Source: RECH01 sp964431105 (GTDB taxonomy: Bacteria; Cyanobacteriota; Cyanobacteriia; RECH01). From it: DNA of 23,253 nucleotides. Below the pieces are notes generated by a model. It did no database searches, had not been told where the DNA came from, and saw nothing but the letters and a program-made list of their open reading frames with translations. A program made the translations under genes and the position numbers. This document shows positions 15,771 to 23,253 of the stretch, piece by piece (within the stretch, counting starts at the first letter, position 1; each line of letters opens with the position of its first letter). Where the stretch lies: the NCBI GenBank assembly GCA_964431105.1, contig CAYSIR010000042.1, forward strand, positions 1 through 23,253. The letters run 5' to 3'.

Positions 15771-16946
15771 TTAAGTTTTGGATGCTGGCGATCGCGCTTC
15801 AACCGCTGCCTGGGGTACAAGCTGACGCTCAGTGCGGAGTTTTGGCTGTAGGTATAAATTTTCGAGCAGTACGGCCCCGCCTGCAATCCACGGTGGAACA
15901 ATCAGCGCTCCGATGATCCCCAGTACTTGAGTCCCGCCCAGCACTGCCAGTAATTGGTACAGCGGATGGACACCAACGGATGATCCCACGAGCAAGGGAT
16001 CTAGAACATAGGTTTCCAGGTTTTGGATAATCACAAACAGTACCAAAACCCAAAGAAACGTCCACCAGCCTTGAGAAACGGCAACGACAAGGGCGGGGAT
16101 CGAACCAAGAATGGGCCCTAAAAACGGGATCAAATTAGTGACCCCTGCGATCGCCCCTAAACCTAGGGCATAATCGGACAACCCCAGCAGGCTCAGAGAC
16201 GTTGTGATGCCGATCCCCAAAATGCCAGAGACAAGAACCCGTCCTCGAATATAGCTACCCATCCGCTGAGTAATTGGGCTAAATTGCGCCGCAAGACGCT
16301 CATCCCAAGGCTGGGGCAACAGTCGAACAAAGTTACGGATGAGGGTGCGACTATCGGACAAGATGTAGCCCGAAATAAAGAGCGACAGGATGAGGCTAAA
16401 AATGCCGCCCACAAACCCCGTTGTCAAGCTAAACGATCGCACCAGCAGTTTTTGAGTCGAGCCAATCGCCCAGCGCGTCAGCCCTTGCACATCCAAAAAT
16501 TGATCAAACAACTGGCTCACCAAGTCTGGCCGGGTTTCATTTTGGCGAACGGCCCACTGTTCAGCGATCGTCAGCAGATCCTTGAGGTACACCGGCAGCT
16601 TTCTCACCAGCCGCTCGATTTGTTCAAACACCGTTGGTCCAATAATGATGCTGACGCCAATCAGCCCAGAAATGAGAGCGATATAAACAAACACAACCGA
16701 CAGCCAGCGCGGAATTCGCCATCGTTCCGCCCAATCGACAATTGGCGCAATAGTGGCCGCAAGCACTACCGAAATCATTAGCAATAGCAGCAGGCTGCGC
16801 AGTTGCCAGAGGATGACGACCAGCAGCAGGCTCGTCAGCACAATCAGAACGTTAGACAGCGATAACGTCAAACGCTGTTCAGGAAAGTCGTTCAATGACT
16901 TGGACTCCTTAGAAAAAGATGCAAGCGATCGCGCTTTATCGAACAT
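15771..16946 (-). CDS. AI-2E/PerM family permease
   Basis: 391 residues with the UPF0118 layout. A hydrophobic pair near the N-terminus (LSNVLIVLTSLLLVVILWQL and on) is followed by a further helix, a soluble amphipathic region (about 105-160), then four or more closely spaced helices. Marks of the family are PFLGPILGSIPALVVA and an ending of the type VHPLYQLLAVLGGTQVLGIIGALIVPP. Family members include the TqsA autoinducer-2 exporter and Na+/H+-antiporter-like proteins, and most are uncharacterised, so the substrate is open. The ATG at 16946 has no clear Shine-Dalgarno. An 81-bp mobile element ends 38 bases upstream of this start, so it has displaced or replaced the native promoter region. Confidence 0.9.
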   Translation of the reverse strand: MFDKARSLASFSKESKSLNDFPEQRLTLSLSNVLIVLTSLLLVVILWQLRSLLLLLMISVVLAATIAPIVDWAERWRIPRWLSVVFVYIALISGLIGVSIIIGPTVFEQIERLVRKLPVYLKDLLTIAEQWAVRQNETRPDLVSQLFDQFLDVQGLTRWAIGSTQKLLVRSFSLTTGFVGGIFSLILSLFISGYILSDSRTLIRNFVRLLPQPWDERLAAQFSPITQRMGSYIRGRVLVSGILGIGITTSLSLLGLSDYALGLGAIAGVTNLIPFLGPILGSIPALVVAVSQGWWTFLWVLVLFVIIQNLETYVLDPLLVGSSVGVHPLYQLLAVLGGTQVLGIIGALIVPPWIAGGAVLLENLYLQPKLRTERQLVPQAAVEARSPASKT

Positions 16947-16975
16947 TATGCAAGGTTTAAAGAAATTTACAACGT

Positions 16976-16983
16976 CAACATCG
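16976..16983. repeat. Left target-site duplication of element C
   Basis: CAACATCG is repeated without change at 17065-17072, each copy directly touching the 81-bp element. Confidence 0.85.
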
Positions 16984-17064
16984 GGTGGTGGTATTCAGGT
17001 AAGGATTTTGGCTGGTGTGGGCAATGCCCACACCAGCCAAAATCCTTACCAAGAGGGGACGACC
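16984..17064 (+). mobile_element. 81-bp palindromic MITE-like element, copy C
   Basis: The best-preserved copy. The 25-base arms (16998-17022 and 17026-17050) are perfectly complementary around the 3-base loop AAT. The outer tips are GGTGGT and, inverted, GGTCGT. The 8-bp target duplication is exact (16976-16983 and 17065-17072). It lies between the 3' end of the tldE/pmbA-like gene and the start of the AI-2E-family gene, both on the minus strand. A transcript crossing it would fold a very stable hairpin, which could end or stabilise the upstream mRNA. Confidence 0.9.
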
Positions 17065-17122
17065 CAACATCGCAACGGGGATCAGGCCCATGCTGGGGAC
17101 AGCGATCGCCCTCCCTTGACCG

Positions 17123-18478
17123 CTAAAGCGTATAAACAAACTCATCTACAATCGCTCCCGGAACCCACATACCGCCCAAGCTGCGGTGATCATAGGTACT
17201 CACTTCAGGCACAAAAACCGCTGTATCCGTCAGCGCTACCAATTGATCCCCAAAGCAGCGATAAATGCTGTCATCAAATCGCAAATTTTCGATGGGGGCA
17301 ACGATCGCTCCGTCTTCCACCCAAAAGCAGGCGTAGCGAGTCATCCCCGTAGCGCGACCATTGGGGCGATCGCTCCAGTTCAGGTAGTGCAAATTTGAGA
17401 CATACAGCCCCGTGCCCAGGGTTGGCAGAATCTGATCGGTAGCCAGATGTCCGGGGGAAACGTCCGGCGATCGCGCCCGTTCCCGATCATTGGCACCATT
17501 GGCGATCGCGCCATACTCCTTAGCTGTCCGCGAGTTTACCAGCGTATTGACCAACGCTCCATCTACCATCAACGGTAATTGAGCCGGAGCCATCTCACCC
17601 AAGTGGTTAAACCGAGGCACCAATCCGTGGCTAAAATTCTCAATAATGGTCAGCCGTGGGGAGAGGGTCTTCTGTCCAGATTTCAGTAATCCCAGGGCAC
17701 TCCCTCCGCACTGTAGCGCTGATTCGCTAAACCCTCCCTGCGTCATCAGGCTGACTAATTCAGCGAGGGCAGCCGGCGCAAAATAGGTGCGGTAGGTTCC
17801 TTTGGGCATCGATTTAGCCGGTTGGGCTAAGCGAGCGAGCTGCTGTTTTGCATCATCCAATTGATCCAGATAGCGATCGGGCTGCCAGTGTCGCCCAGCA
17901 TAGGTTCCCTTCACCGCCTGCCCATTTGCCGTAAAAATGGAGTAGTCGAGTGTGAAAGAATCCGTCGAAAACCAATGGTACTGTCCAGCCGAGTCGGCAT
18001 AACCGCGCATCATCACCCCTCCGGCATACAGTCCGGTGAAGTCTAGGTGAATCACTGGAGATAAGATGAGATCGGCAGTATATTTAGGCGCGGGGATCTG
18101 CCCAGGATGGGTTTCAGTGCTGGTTGCTGCACTGGGTGCGGCGTGATTGGGCAGCACTTCAAACGGGTCGATTGGCAACTGGGGGGCATCTCGACGCAGC
18201 CCGTCTAAGGCATCGAGCAATTGCATCCAATCCTGATCCCATACTCCAGTCACGGGAATTGTATGCTTTGCACTGCGCTGCTGGATCATGACGGTCAGCG
18301 TGAGTTGACCGTCACTGACCGTGCCAATCTGTCGAACTTTGGACTGGTTAAAACGAATGAACTGACTCTGCTCTCCGGTGAAGTTCAGCCGCATTTGTTC
18401 GCCGGGCAAGCTGCGATCGCACAGGGCACTAGCCAACTGCCGAAAATGCAACTGGAGCCGGTTTGTAGACAAAGCCAT
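17123..18478 (-). CDS. pmbA: TldE/PmbA-like subunit of the TldD-TldE protease
   Basis: 451 residues from the ATG at 18478. A GTG three bases upstream (18481) is also possible, and both lie at workable distance from a GGAGG. The PmbA/TldA fold is indicated by homology-type features shared with the gene upstream: an N-terminal domain with HTIPVTG-like strands, a central FSHGLVPRFNHLGEMAPAQLPLMVDG, and a C-terminal TRYACFWVEDG. There is no HExxxH, so it should be the non-catalytic partner. TldD and TldE form a heterodimer that degrades unfolded peptides and trims some modified peptides. The start overlaps the tldD stop (TGATG), the classic sign of translational coupling. The sequence is divergent, so the family call rests partly on this pairing. 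Confidence 0.85.
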   Translation of the reverse strand: MALSTNRLQLHFRQLASALCDRSLPGEQMRLNFTGEQSQFIRFNQSKVRQIGTVSDGQLTLTVMIQQRSAKHTIPVTGVWDQDWMQLLDALDGLRRDAPQLPIDPFEVLPNHAAPSAATSTETHPGQIPAPKYTADLILSPVIHLDFTGLYAGGVMMRGYADSAGQYHWFSTDSFTLDYSIFTANGQAVKGTYAGRHWQPDRYLDQLDDAKQQLARLAQPAKSMPKGTYRTYFAPAALAELVSLMTQGGFSESALQCGGSALGLLKSGQKTLSPRLTIIENFSHGLVPRFNHLGEMAPAQLPLMVDGALVNTLVNSRTAKEYGAIANGANDRERARSPDVSPGHLATDQILPTLGTGLYVSNLHYLNWSDRPNGRATGMTRYACFWVEDGAIVAPIENLRFDDSIYRCFGDQLVALTDTAVFVPEVSTYDHRSLGGMWVPGAIVDEFVYTL

Positions 18479-19917
18479 CACGCACTGCCTCCAAAGACTT
18501 CAATGCCCTCAAATAGGCAAATGGGGGAGCCATGCCCAACGCGAATCAACTGGTTGGGTTCCCCCTTGCCGCAAAAGGGAGTGCCATAGTGTCGCCAGGT
18601 TGAGCGATCGCCGACTTGCACAAGGCTGTGCCAAAAACTGGGAGTAGTAGCGCGATAGTTAGGATTTCGCAGGGTTTTGGTCAACGTGCCATTCTCGATC
18701 TGCTTGGCATATTCACAGCCAAACTGAAACTTGTATCGCTGATCGTCAATGGACCAAGACCGATTGGTTTCCATATAAACCCCCCGTTCAACTCTTGATA
18801 ATAGTTCGTCTGGGCTGGCAGTGCCGGGTTCTAGATTGATGTTGGCCATGCGATCGATGGGGGGACGGTTCCACGACGATGCCCGCGCACAGGCCACGCC
18901 GGGCAGATTGAGCCGTTCCTGGCTTTCTAGGCTACCGAGGCCGCGCTCTAGCTTGCCATTGCGAATCAGGTATTGCCGTTCTGCCGGAGCGCCAGTGTCA
19001 TCAAACGGGTAGCTAGCTAGCTCATGGGGCACCGCTGGATCAAAGGTAATATTCATAACGGGCGCGCCGTAGATTAACCGGCCAAAGTCGTCTGGTTTTA
19101 CAAAGCTGCCTCCGGCATAGTTGCGCTCATCGCCCAAGATGCGATCGAGTTCGAGGGGATGCCCTACGCTTTCATGGATTTGCAGCATCATTTGATCCGG
19201 CGACAGCAGCAGCGCCGTAGTTTCCGTCGGGCATTCATCTGCCGTTAGCAGTTCGATCGCTTCTTCGCCAATTTGCTGCGATCGCTCCCACAGGTCATCT
19301 GTTAAAAATCGCTCCCAGCCGCCTTGGTATGAATTTGCCAAATAGCCATGATTGCTGCGCGGCTGAATCACATTGCCATCCTGAGCGGTCGCACCGAAGT
19401 GCCCCTCCACAATCCACAGTTTTTGATGCACCTCCGAGCCAGTGCTGCTGATTAACCAAGTGTCAATATCTTTGGTGATTGCTGTGGCAACGGCTTGCAC
19501 AATCTGCGCAGACACCGCCAGTTGATCACACAGCTTAACCAAAATCGTATTGATGTCAGCCGCGCTCAGTCTCTCCAATGGTTTTACGGTGGGCGACGTA
19601 TATTGCCCCATCACAGCCGGGCGAATGGCCGCTGAGGCAGCATAAATGCCCCATTGTTTGGCAGCGATCGCTTGGTCATAGGCAGATTGAATCGCTGACC
19701 GCACGGCTTCGGGATGCAGCGCAGTCGTTGCCCCATACCCCATTTGCCCATCCACCAATACCTCAGCCATCACGCCTTGGTTTAGGATGGTGTGATTCTG
19801 GGTTGGTCTGCTATCCCGCACGGTTCGCAGAGTAGACACATCACGCACGACCCGTAGCCCTACCCAATCTGCCTTTAGGTCTAGCGATCGCAGTAGGGAA
19901 GAAAGTTCAGAGATCAT
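18478..19917 (-). CDS. tldD: TldD-type metalloprotease subunit
   Basis: 479 residues. The zinc motif HESVGH (248-253, HExxxH) and a late Cys in FCGKGEP (Cys about 449) match the metal ligands of TldD. C-terminal GHGSPICLFEGIEVFGGSA matches the family's ending. It is the catalytic half of the TldD-TldE metalloprotease in the cytoplasm. Substrates in other bacteria include unfolded short peptides and modified peptides of bacteriocin type. No RiPP precursor is visible nearby, so a housekeeping role is likely. It overlaps the next gene by its stop codon. The gap to the upstream ArsA-like gene (same strand) is 105 bases. Confidence 0.92.
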   Translation of the reverse strand: MISELSSLLRSLDLKADWVGLRVVRDVSTLRTVRDSRPTQNHTILNQGVMAEVLVDGQMGYGATTALHPEAVRSAIQSAYDQAIAAKQWGIYAASAAIRPAVMGQYTSPTVKPLERLSAADINTILVKLCDQLAVSAQIVQAVATAITKDIDTWLISSTGSEVHQKLWIVEGHFGATAQDGNVIQPRSNHGYLANSYQGGWERFLTDDLWERSQQIGEEAIELLTADECPTETTALLLSPDQMMLQIHESVGHPLELDRILGDERNYAGGSFVKPDDFGRLIYGAPVMNITFDPAVPHELASYPFDDTGAPAERQYLIRNGKLERGLGSLESQERLNLPGVACARASSWNRPPIDRMANINLEPGTASPDELLSRVERGVYMETNRSWSIDDQRYKFQFGCEYAKQIENGTLTKTLRNPNYRATTPSFWHSLVQVGDRSTWRHYGTPFCGKGEPNQLIRVGHGSPICLFEGIEVFGGSA

Positions 19918-20022
19918 CGTTGTTTAAAGCGCCGTTGGAATCGTGCTACCTAGTGTAACGAAGACATGAACATCCCGTCCCATCTTGGCTATAGCAACGC
20001 CCTTCAACGTCCACACCCAGCC

Positions 20023-21117
20023 CTAAAACGAAATCATTAAATAGCTATCCTGAAACTTAGCTCCCGTCACAGGCTTGCCCTGCAAAGACGGCGGTAGCAA
20101 GATATTACGTCGCTGATCGCCCGCCTCAATCGTTACCTCTGGGCCATACTGGGTTAGCTTCACTTGCTTTTTGCTGAAGCTGGGCAAAAAGAGCTTGACC
20201 GTGCGATCGCGCTCGTCAATGGTAATCGGTTTTGGAGCCAACATCGCCTGTTTCAAATCGGGCAGGGCGGCGGCGATCGCCGTCCAGTCACCGGCTGTCT
20301 GATTGGGAATTGACGAAACGACTAGCGGCTCAAACTGCGGAGCGATCGCCGCACGGTCGCCCTGATTTAACAACACCCCCCCAACCGTCAAACCAATCTG
20401 CTGCGCACTGCCCCACAAATACCGAGCCGTGGCGATCGCATCCGCCGCCGCCGTGGTTACTAAGTAGGCCGCCACCCGCGTCGGTTCAGACACCGCTTTT
20501 CGCCCTGCATCCAGAAAGTTATTCACCTGACCCGCAGGCGGCGATGAAAAAAGGTCGCCATTCCAATCCACATTCAGCACCGTACTGGCGACTGGCTGAA
20601 TAAACGGAGACAGGGACTTACCCAAATCGGACTCTGCGAACACCTGGCGAAACCGCCGCAGATACCAACTCAAAATTTCAGGCATTCCCAACATTCGCAG
20701 CGTGGTCAGGTCGCCCGTTCCGTCATAGACAATCACATCGTAATTGCCGCTGGCATCATATTCTCGCAGGGCATTAAGAGCCAACGCCGTATCCATTCCT
20801 GGCAACACGCCCAATTCCTGTCCATAGACTGCCTTAAAAAAAGGAGTCCGCAGGTACTGCGCTTCCTGGCGTTTTAGCTCATCCCAGCTTTGTTCGAGCA
20901 GTTGCGCTGTCTGGAGCTGAACCACTGACAAATTAGGGGCGATCGCACTCGGCTCCATCCCAACCGTTTGCCCCAAGAGCATCTCGAACGCAGGGCTGGG
21001 GTCTTGCGACACCAACAGCACCCGCTGCCCCTGCCCGGCAGACTGATGTGCCGCTGCGATCGCCACCGTGCTGCGACCCGTACCGCCTTTTCCAAGAAAT
21101 GTCACGATAAACGACAT
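20023..21117 (-). CDS. ArsA/Get3-like ATPase with C-terminal HSP20-like domain
   Basis: 364 residues, soluble. The N-terminal P-loop GKGGTGRST (9-17) is a deviant Walker A. The signature Lys (K10) is kept, but the P-loop Lys is Arg (R15). A switch-like region (VSQDPSPAFEMLLG) and YDVIVYDGTGDLTTLRML follow, in the arrangement of the ArsA/Get3 family. The last about 70 residues (ITIDERDRTVKLFLPSFSKKQV to the end) resemble the small-heat-shock-type domain fused to ArsA homologues. I know this combination from cyanobacterial proteins annotated as ArsA family ATPase. There are no arsenite-binding cysteines and no arsB or arsR nearby, so arsenic transport is unlikely. A role in protein targeting or chaperoning is inference only. 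The start ATG is chosen because the P-loop begins at residue 9. Confidence 0.88.
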   Translation of the reverse strand: MSFIVTFLGKGGTGRSTVAIAAAHQSAGQGQRVLLVSQDPSPAFEMLLGQTVGMEPSAIAPNLSVVQLQTAQLLEQSWDELKRQEAQYLRTPFFKAVYGQELGVLPGMDTALALNALREYDASGNYDVIVYDGTGDLTTLRMLGMPEILSWYLRRFRQVFAESDLGKSLSPFIQPVASTVLNVDWNGDLFSSPPAGQVNNFLDAGRKAVSEPTRVAAYLVTTAAADAIATARYLWGSAQQIGLTVGGVLLNQGDRAAIAPQFEPLVVSSIPNQTAGDWTAIAAALPDLKQAMLAPKPITIDERDRTVKLFLPSFSKKQVKLTQYGPEVTIEAGDQRRNILLPPSLQGKPVTGAKFQDSYLMISF

Positions 21118-21422
21118 AGCAAGCGTCCTGTCTTAACAACCCGATCATTCACAAGTACAAATCCATTCAGCCGATTGTTGCCTAGAGTTTAGTGTTTAGA
21201 ATCTAGTGTCTAGAGTTTAGTGTCTGGAGATTTGGCTGAATGATCCCAATTCCAATGGTTTTATCATTTCCGTTCAAGCCGCATACCTGCCCTTGGCAGC
21301 CGTGCTACAAAATCTGGGACTCTTTATTTGGCAGGACTGCCCCCGTCTACTCTAATCAATCCCACTAGAACCGCTCATCAATCGACACAGATATGCCCCC
21401 GCCTCACCCAGACCAAAACAAT
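21118..21422. other. Intergenic stretch upstream of the ArsA-like gene
   Basis: About 300 bases. It contains the heptad tandem repeat at 21180-21228 and, near its far end, the T-rich side of the terminator of the DUF2862 gene. I see no gene and no clear promoter boxes for the ArsA-like gene. Confidence 0.5.
21180..21228. repeat. Seven-unit heptanucleotide tandem repeat
   Basis: Seven consecutive 7-mers with consensus GTYTAGW run without a gap. GTTTAGT occurs at 21187 and 21215, GTCTAGA at 21208, and the others differ by one or two bases. Heptanucleotide short tandem repeats (STRR) are a known feature of many cyanobacterial genomes. It lies 63 bases upstream of the ArsA-like start. Confidence 0.8.
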
Positions 21423-21449
21423 TGCCTTGAAGGTCAGTCCTCCAAGGCA
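21413..21449 (-). terminator. Rho-independent terminator of the DUF2862 gene
   Basis: On the minus strand TGCCTTGGAGG, a 5-base loop and CCTTCAAGGCA form a hairpin (10 of 11 pairs) starting 27 bases past the stop at 21476. It is followed directly by ATTGTTTT. Stem plus T-rich tail is the classic form. Confidence 0.6.
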
Positions 21450-21475
21450 TCGCTGGCATTGGTAGGGTGAATGGC

Positions 21476-21676
21476 TCAGGAGGCTGGCTCTAATTCATCT
21501 TCAAAAAACCAGGTCGAAAATCGATCCTCAAACGCCACAATTACACCAACGCCGCTACCATCCACCATTTTGTAGCCTTGCACGGTGCCTGTCTGCCCTA
21601 AATGCTTGATGACATCTTCCGGGGCACGATCGCGCAATCGACACAGCCGAACCTTTTGACCCACTTCCACTTGCAT
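21476..21676 (-). CDS. DUF2862-type small protein, function unknown
   Basis: 66 residues from the ATG at 21676 (MQVEVGQKVRLCRLRDR). An upstream TTG at 21700 would add eight residues that look unlike the family, so the ATG is preferred. The body (GTVQGYKMVDGSGVGVIVAF and STWFFEDELEP) is a small beta-rich domain that I recognise as the DUF2862 family of cyanobacteria and plastid-bearing relatives. It resembles the KOW/SH3-like folds often found on ribosomes, but binding is not shown. It stands alone, with its own terminator downstream. Confidence 0.82.
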   Translation of the reverse strand: MQVEVGQKVRLCRLRDRAPEDVIKHLGQTGTVQGYKMVDGSGVGVIVAFEDRFSTWFFEDELEPAS

Positions 21677-21700
21677 CACCACTTTCAACAACTCGCTCAA

Positions 21701-22422
21701 TGACCTGGCTAGGGGAACACGCTTGCACCTTTGCCCTCATCTCCCAGCCCCTTCTGCCAAAACGGCTGTGTTACCCATCTCGAATGCTGCCAAAACACGG
21801 CATTGCCCGCATTAATGTTCCCAAGCCTAGAAGGAAACCCAATTTAAAGTCCCCCGGAGTTGGGAAATAGTTAGGGAGCGAACAGCGCTGCAAGGCATCA
21901 CAAACGATTTGTATAGGCTCAGTCGCCTAAAACCAGAAACCGAAAGCTCACTATTCTTGGCGGCTATTCATCATGCAAACGTTGTTCAATGTTCCACTGC
22001 CATCATCCGCTGTTCTTCGACTGTCTAGTTTGAGGATGGAAGAATGACCGGTTCAGCAACTTCTGCGGAATAGCCCTGGGAGAAGGATTTAGGAAAAAGG
22101 CTGCAAAACGGGGATGCTCCCTTCGCCAACTGAATTTAACTGATGGAATGCATTATTTTCGCAAACCACCTCACAGTCTATCAGCCCAGAGTTACTGATT
22201 TGAAGGCTATTGCATGGAAATTCGCTGACTTTTGAGGCGATCGCCATTTCTCGATTCTGCGATCGCTCCCACCATTGGCTGGGCCGCCTTCATTCTAGGC
22301 AAGCCAAACCGTGAATCGGTCACACCATTAACAGTCATCGCCGTTCGTCCAGGGCGATCGAAACTGATAGGAGTGGGATAGGATAAGGGCTGATGTAGGG
22401 ATGGCGTAGGAACGGCGTAGTC
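21701..22422. other. Gene-free stretch upstream of hisF
   Basis: About 720 bases between divergent genes. I find no coding frame of note. A relic of a common cyanobacterial repeat may lie near 21848-21885 (AAAGTCCCCCGGAGTTGGG, then TTAGGGAG). HIP1 sites occur at 22236-22245 and around 22260. Just before hisF, a short repeated GGCGTAGGAACGGCGTAG occupies the place of a ribosome site, with no strong Shine-Dalgarno. Confidence 0.5.
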
Positions 22423-23190
22423 ATGCTGGCAAAGCGAATTCTCCCCTGCCTGGATGTAAAGGCAGGACGGGTTGTGAAAGGCATAAATTTTGTGGACTTG
22501 AAAGATGCAGGCGACCCGGTTGAACTGGCACAGGCCTACAACGAAGCCGGAGCGGATGAACTGGTCTTTCTAGACATCACCGCAACCCATGAAGACCGTG
22601 ACATTATTTTTGATGTCGTCTACGAAACGGCGGAAAACGTTTTTATCCCTTTAACCGTGGGTGGCGGTATTCAATCCTTAGAAACGATTAAAAAATTGTT
22701 ACGAGCCGGAGCCGATAAAGTCAGCATTAACTCATCGGCAGTTCGGAATCCTGACTTTGTGAATGAAGCCAGCGATCGCTTCGGGGCGCAGTGCATTGTA
22801 GTCGCGATTGATGCCCGCCGCCGCCCGGATGGCACTCCCCCCGGCTGGGATGTTTATGTCAGGGGTGGACGCGACAATACCGGCATTGATGCGATCGAAT
22901 GGGCCCAAGAAGTGGCGCAGCGGGGAGCCGGAGAGCTGCTAGTAACCAGTATGGATGCAGATGGAACCCAGGCAGGCTATGACATAGAGCTAACTCGAAC
23001 AATTGCCGAAGCGGTGCAAATTCCAGTGATCGCATCAGGCGGCGCTGGAACCTGCGAACACATTAGCCAGGCTCTCACCGATGGACGCGCCGAAGCTGCT
23101 CTACTTGCCTCGCTGCTGCATTACGGCCAGCTTACTGTTGCTGAAATTAAGCAGCATTTGTTGCATCACCACATCCCAGTGCGGCTGTAG
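22423..23190 (+). CDS. hisF: Imidazole glycerol phosphate synthase, cyclase subunit
   Basis: 255 residues, full length for HisF (about 250-258), a (beta/alpha)8 barrel. The catalytic aspartates are in place: D11 in LPCLDVK and D130 in VAIDARR. Phosphate-binding loops are present as VGGGI (79-83) and ASGGAG. With glutaminase HisH it makes imidazole glycerol phosphate and AICAR, joining histidine and purine synthesis. hisH is not in the window, as expected in cyanobacteria where his genes are scattered. The ATG gives the family's usual MLAKRILPCLD opening. No terminator is seen in the 63 bases that follow. Confidence 0.97.
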   Translation: MLAKRILPCLDVKAGRVVKGINFVDLKDAGDPVELAQAYNEAGADELVFLDITATHEDRDIIFDVVYETAENVFIPLTVGGGIQSLETIKKLLRAGADKVSINSSAVRNPDFVNEASDRFGAQCIVVAIDARRRPDGTPPGWDVYVRGGRDNTGIDAIEWAQEVAQRGAGELLVTSMDADGTQAGYDIELTRTIAEAVQIPVIASGGAGTCEHISQALTDGRAEAALLASLLHYGQLTVAEIKQHLLHHHIPVRL

Positions 23191-23253
23191 CCAACCGTTA
23201 ATGATTGCAGCAGATTCGGCATAACATTAAGAAAAATTATCTGTATCGTGAGA

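Noticed and set aside
15565..15774. A 69-codon plus-strand ORF as a small gene
   Set aside because: No Shine-Dalgarno, no recognisable domain, and it overlaps the 3' end of the permease gene and its hairpin.
16284..17352. Long plus-strand frames of 165 and 199 codons antisense to the AI-2E and tldE-like genes
   Set aside because: They run opposite to two well-supported genes, one crosses the mobile element, and their translations are low-complexity Q/S/P/R-rich without family resemblance.
20023..21117. Arsenite-pump ATPase with a role in arsenic resistance
   Set aside because: There are no arsenite-binding cysteines, no arsB or arsR nearby, and the P-loop is altered.
21180..21228. CRISPR array
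   Set aside because: The repeats are seven bases with no spacers. No other regularly spaced repeats or cas genes occur in the window.

Overview
The window looks like chromosomal DNA of a cyanobacterium. The octamer GCGATCGC (HIP1) and its GCGATCG/CGATCGC variants recur throughout, in genes and between them on both strands. Several genes belong to families I know mainly from cyanobacteria: DUF1815-type, DUF2862-type, an ArsA-like ATPase with KGGTGR in its P-loop, and an SLC13 permease carrying RCK_C domains. I cannot name genus or species. No rRNA, tRNA, CRISPR array, phage module or full-length transposase gene was found.

Layout. 1-709 is non-coding or unassignable. 710-2416 (-) is an ABC-F ATPase. 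About 1.37 kb without a clear gene follows, with a decayed repeat, micro-duplications and a possible coding relic. 3788-7884 (+) holds a PAS/GGDEF/EAL cyclic-di-GMP protein, a small four-helix membrane protein and a CysQ-type phosphatase. 8089-10378 (-) holds ribF and two uncharacterised single-helix, coiled-coil membrane proteins. After a 0.95 kb repeat-bearing gap come an SLC13/RCK permease and glcD on the + strand (11333-14824). The rest to 21676 is on the - strand: a DUF1815 protein, an AI-2E/PerM-type permease, the coupled pair tldD-tldE/pmbA, an ArsA-like ATPase and a DUF2862 protein. hisF (+) closes the window at 23190.

The genes are mostly housekeeping and do not form one pathway. Local groupings that do make sense are tldD with tldE (stop and start overlap, two subunits of one protease) and ribF behind two membrane/coiled-coil genes.

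The most interesting signal is non-coding. Three copies of an exactly 81-bp, perfectly centred palindromic element lie at 9976-10056, 10956-11036 and 16984-17064. Each is flanked by an 8-bp direct repeat (8/8, 7/8 and 7/8 identical), as expected of target-site duplications. They align without gaps. The stems of two copies differ by matched changes in both arms, so pairing is kept while sequence drifts. One copy supplies the present stop codon of a gene, and the gene's older stop can be read beyond the insertion. This is a small non-autonomous mobile element (MITE-like) whose transposase is not in the window. A second, unrelated repeat occurs at about 2642-2728 and 11044-11141, and one 81-bp copy is inserted at the edge of the second of these.
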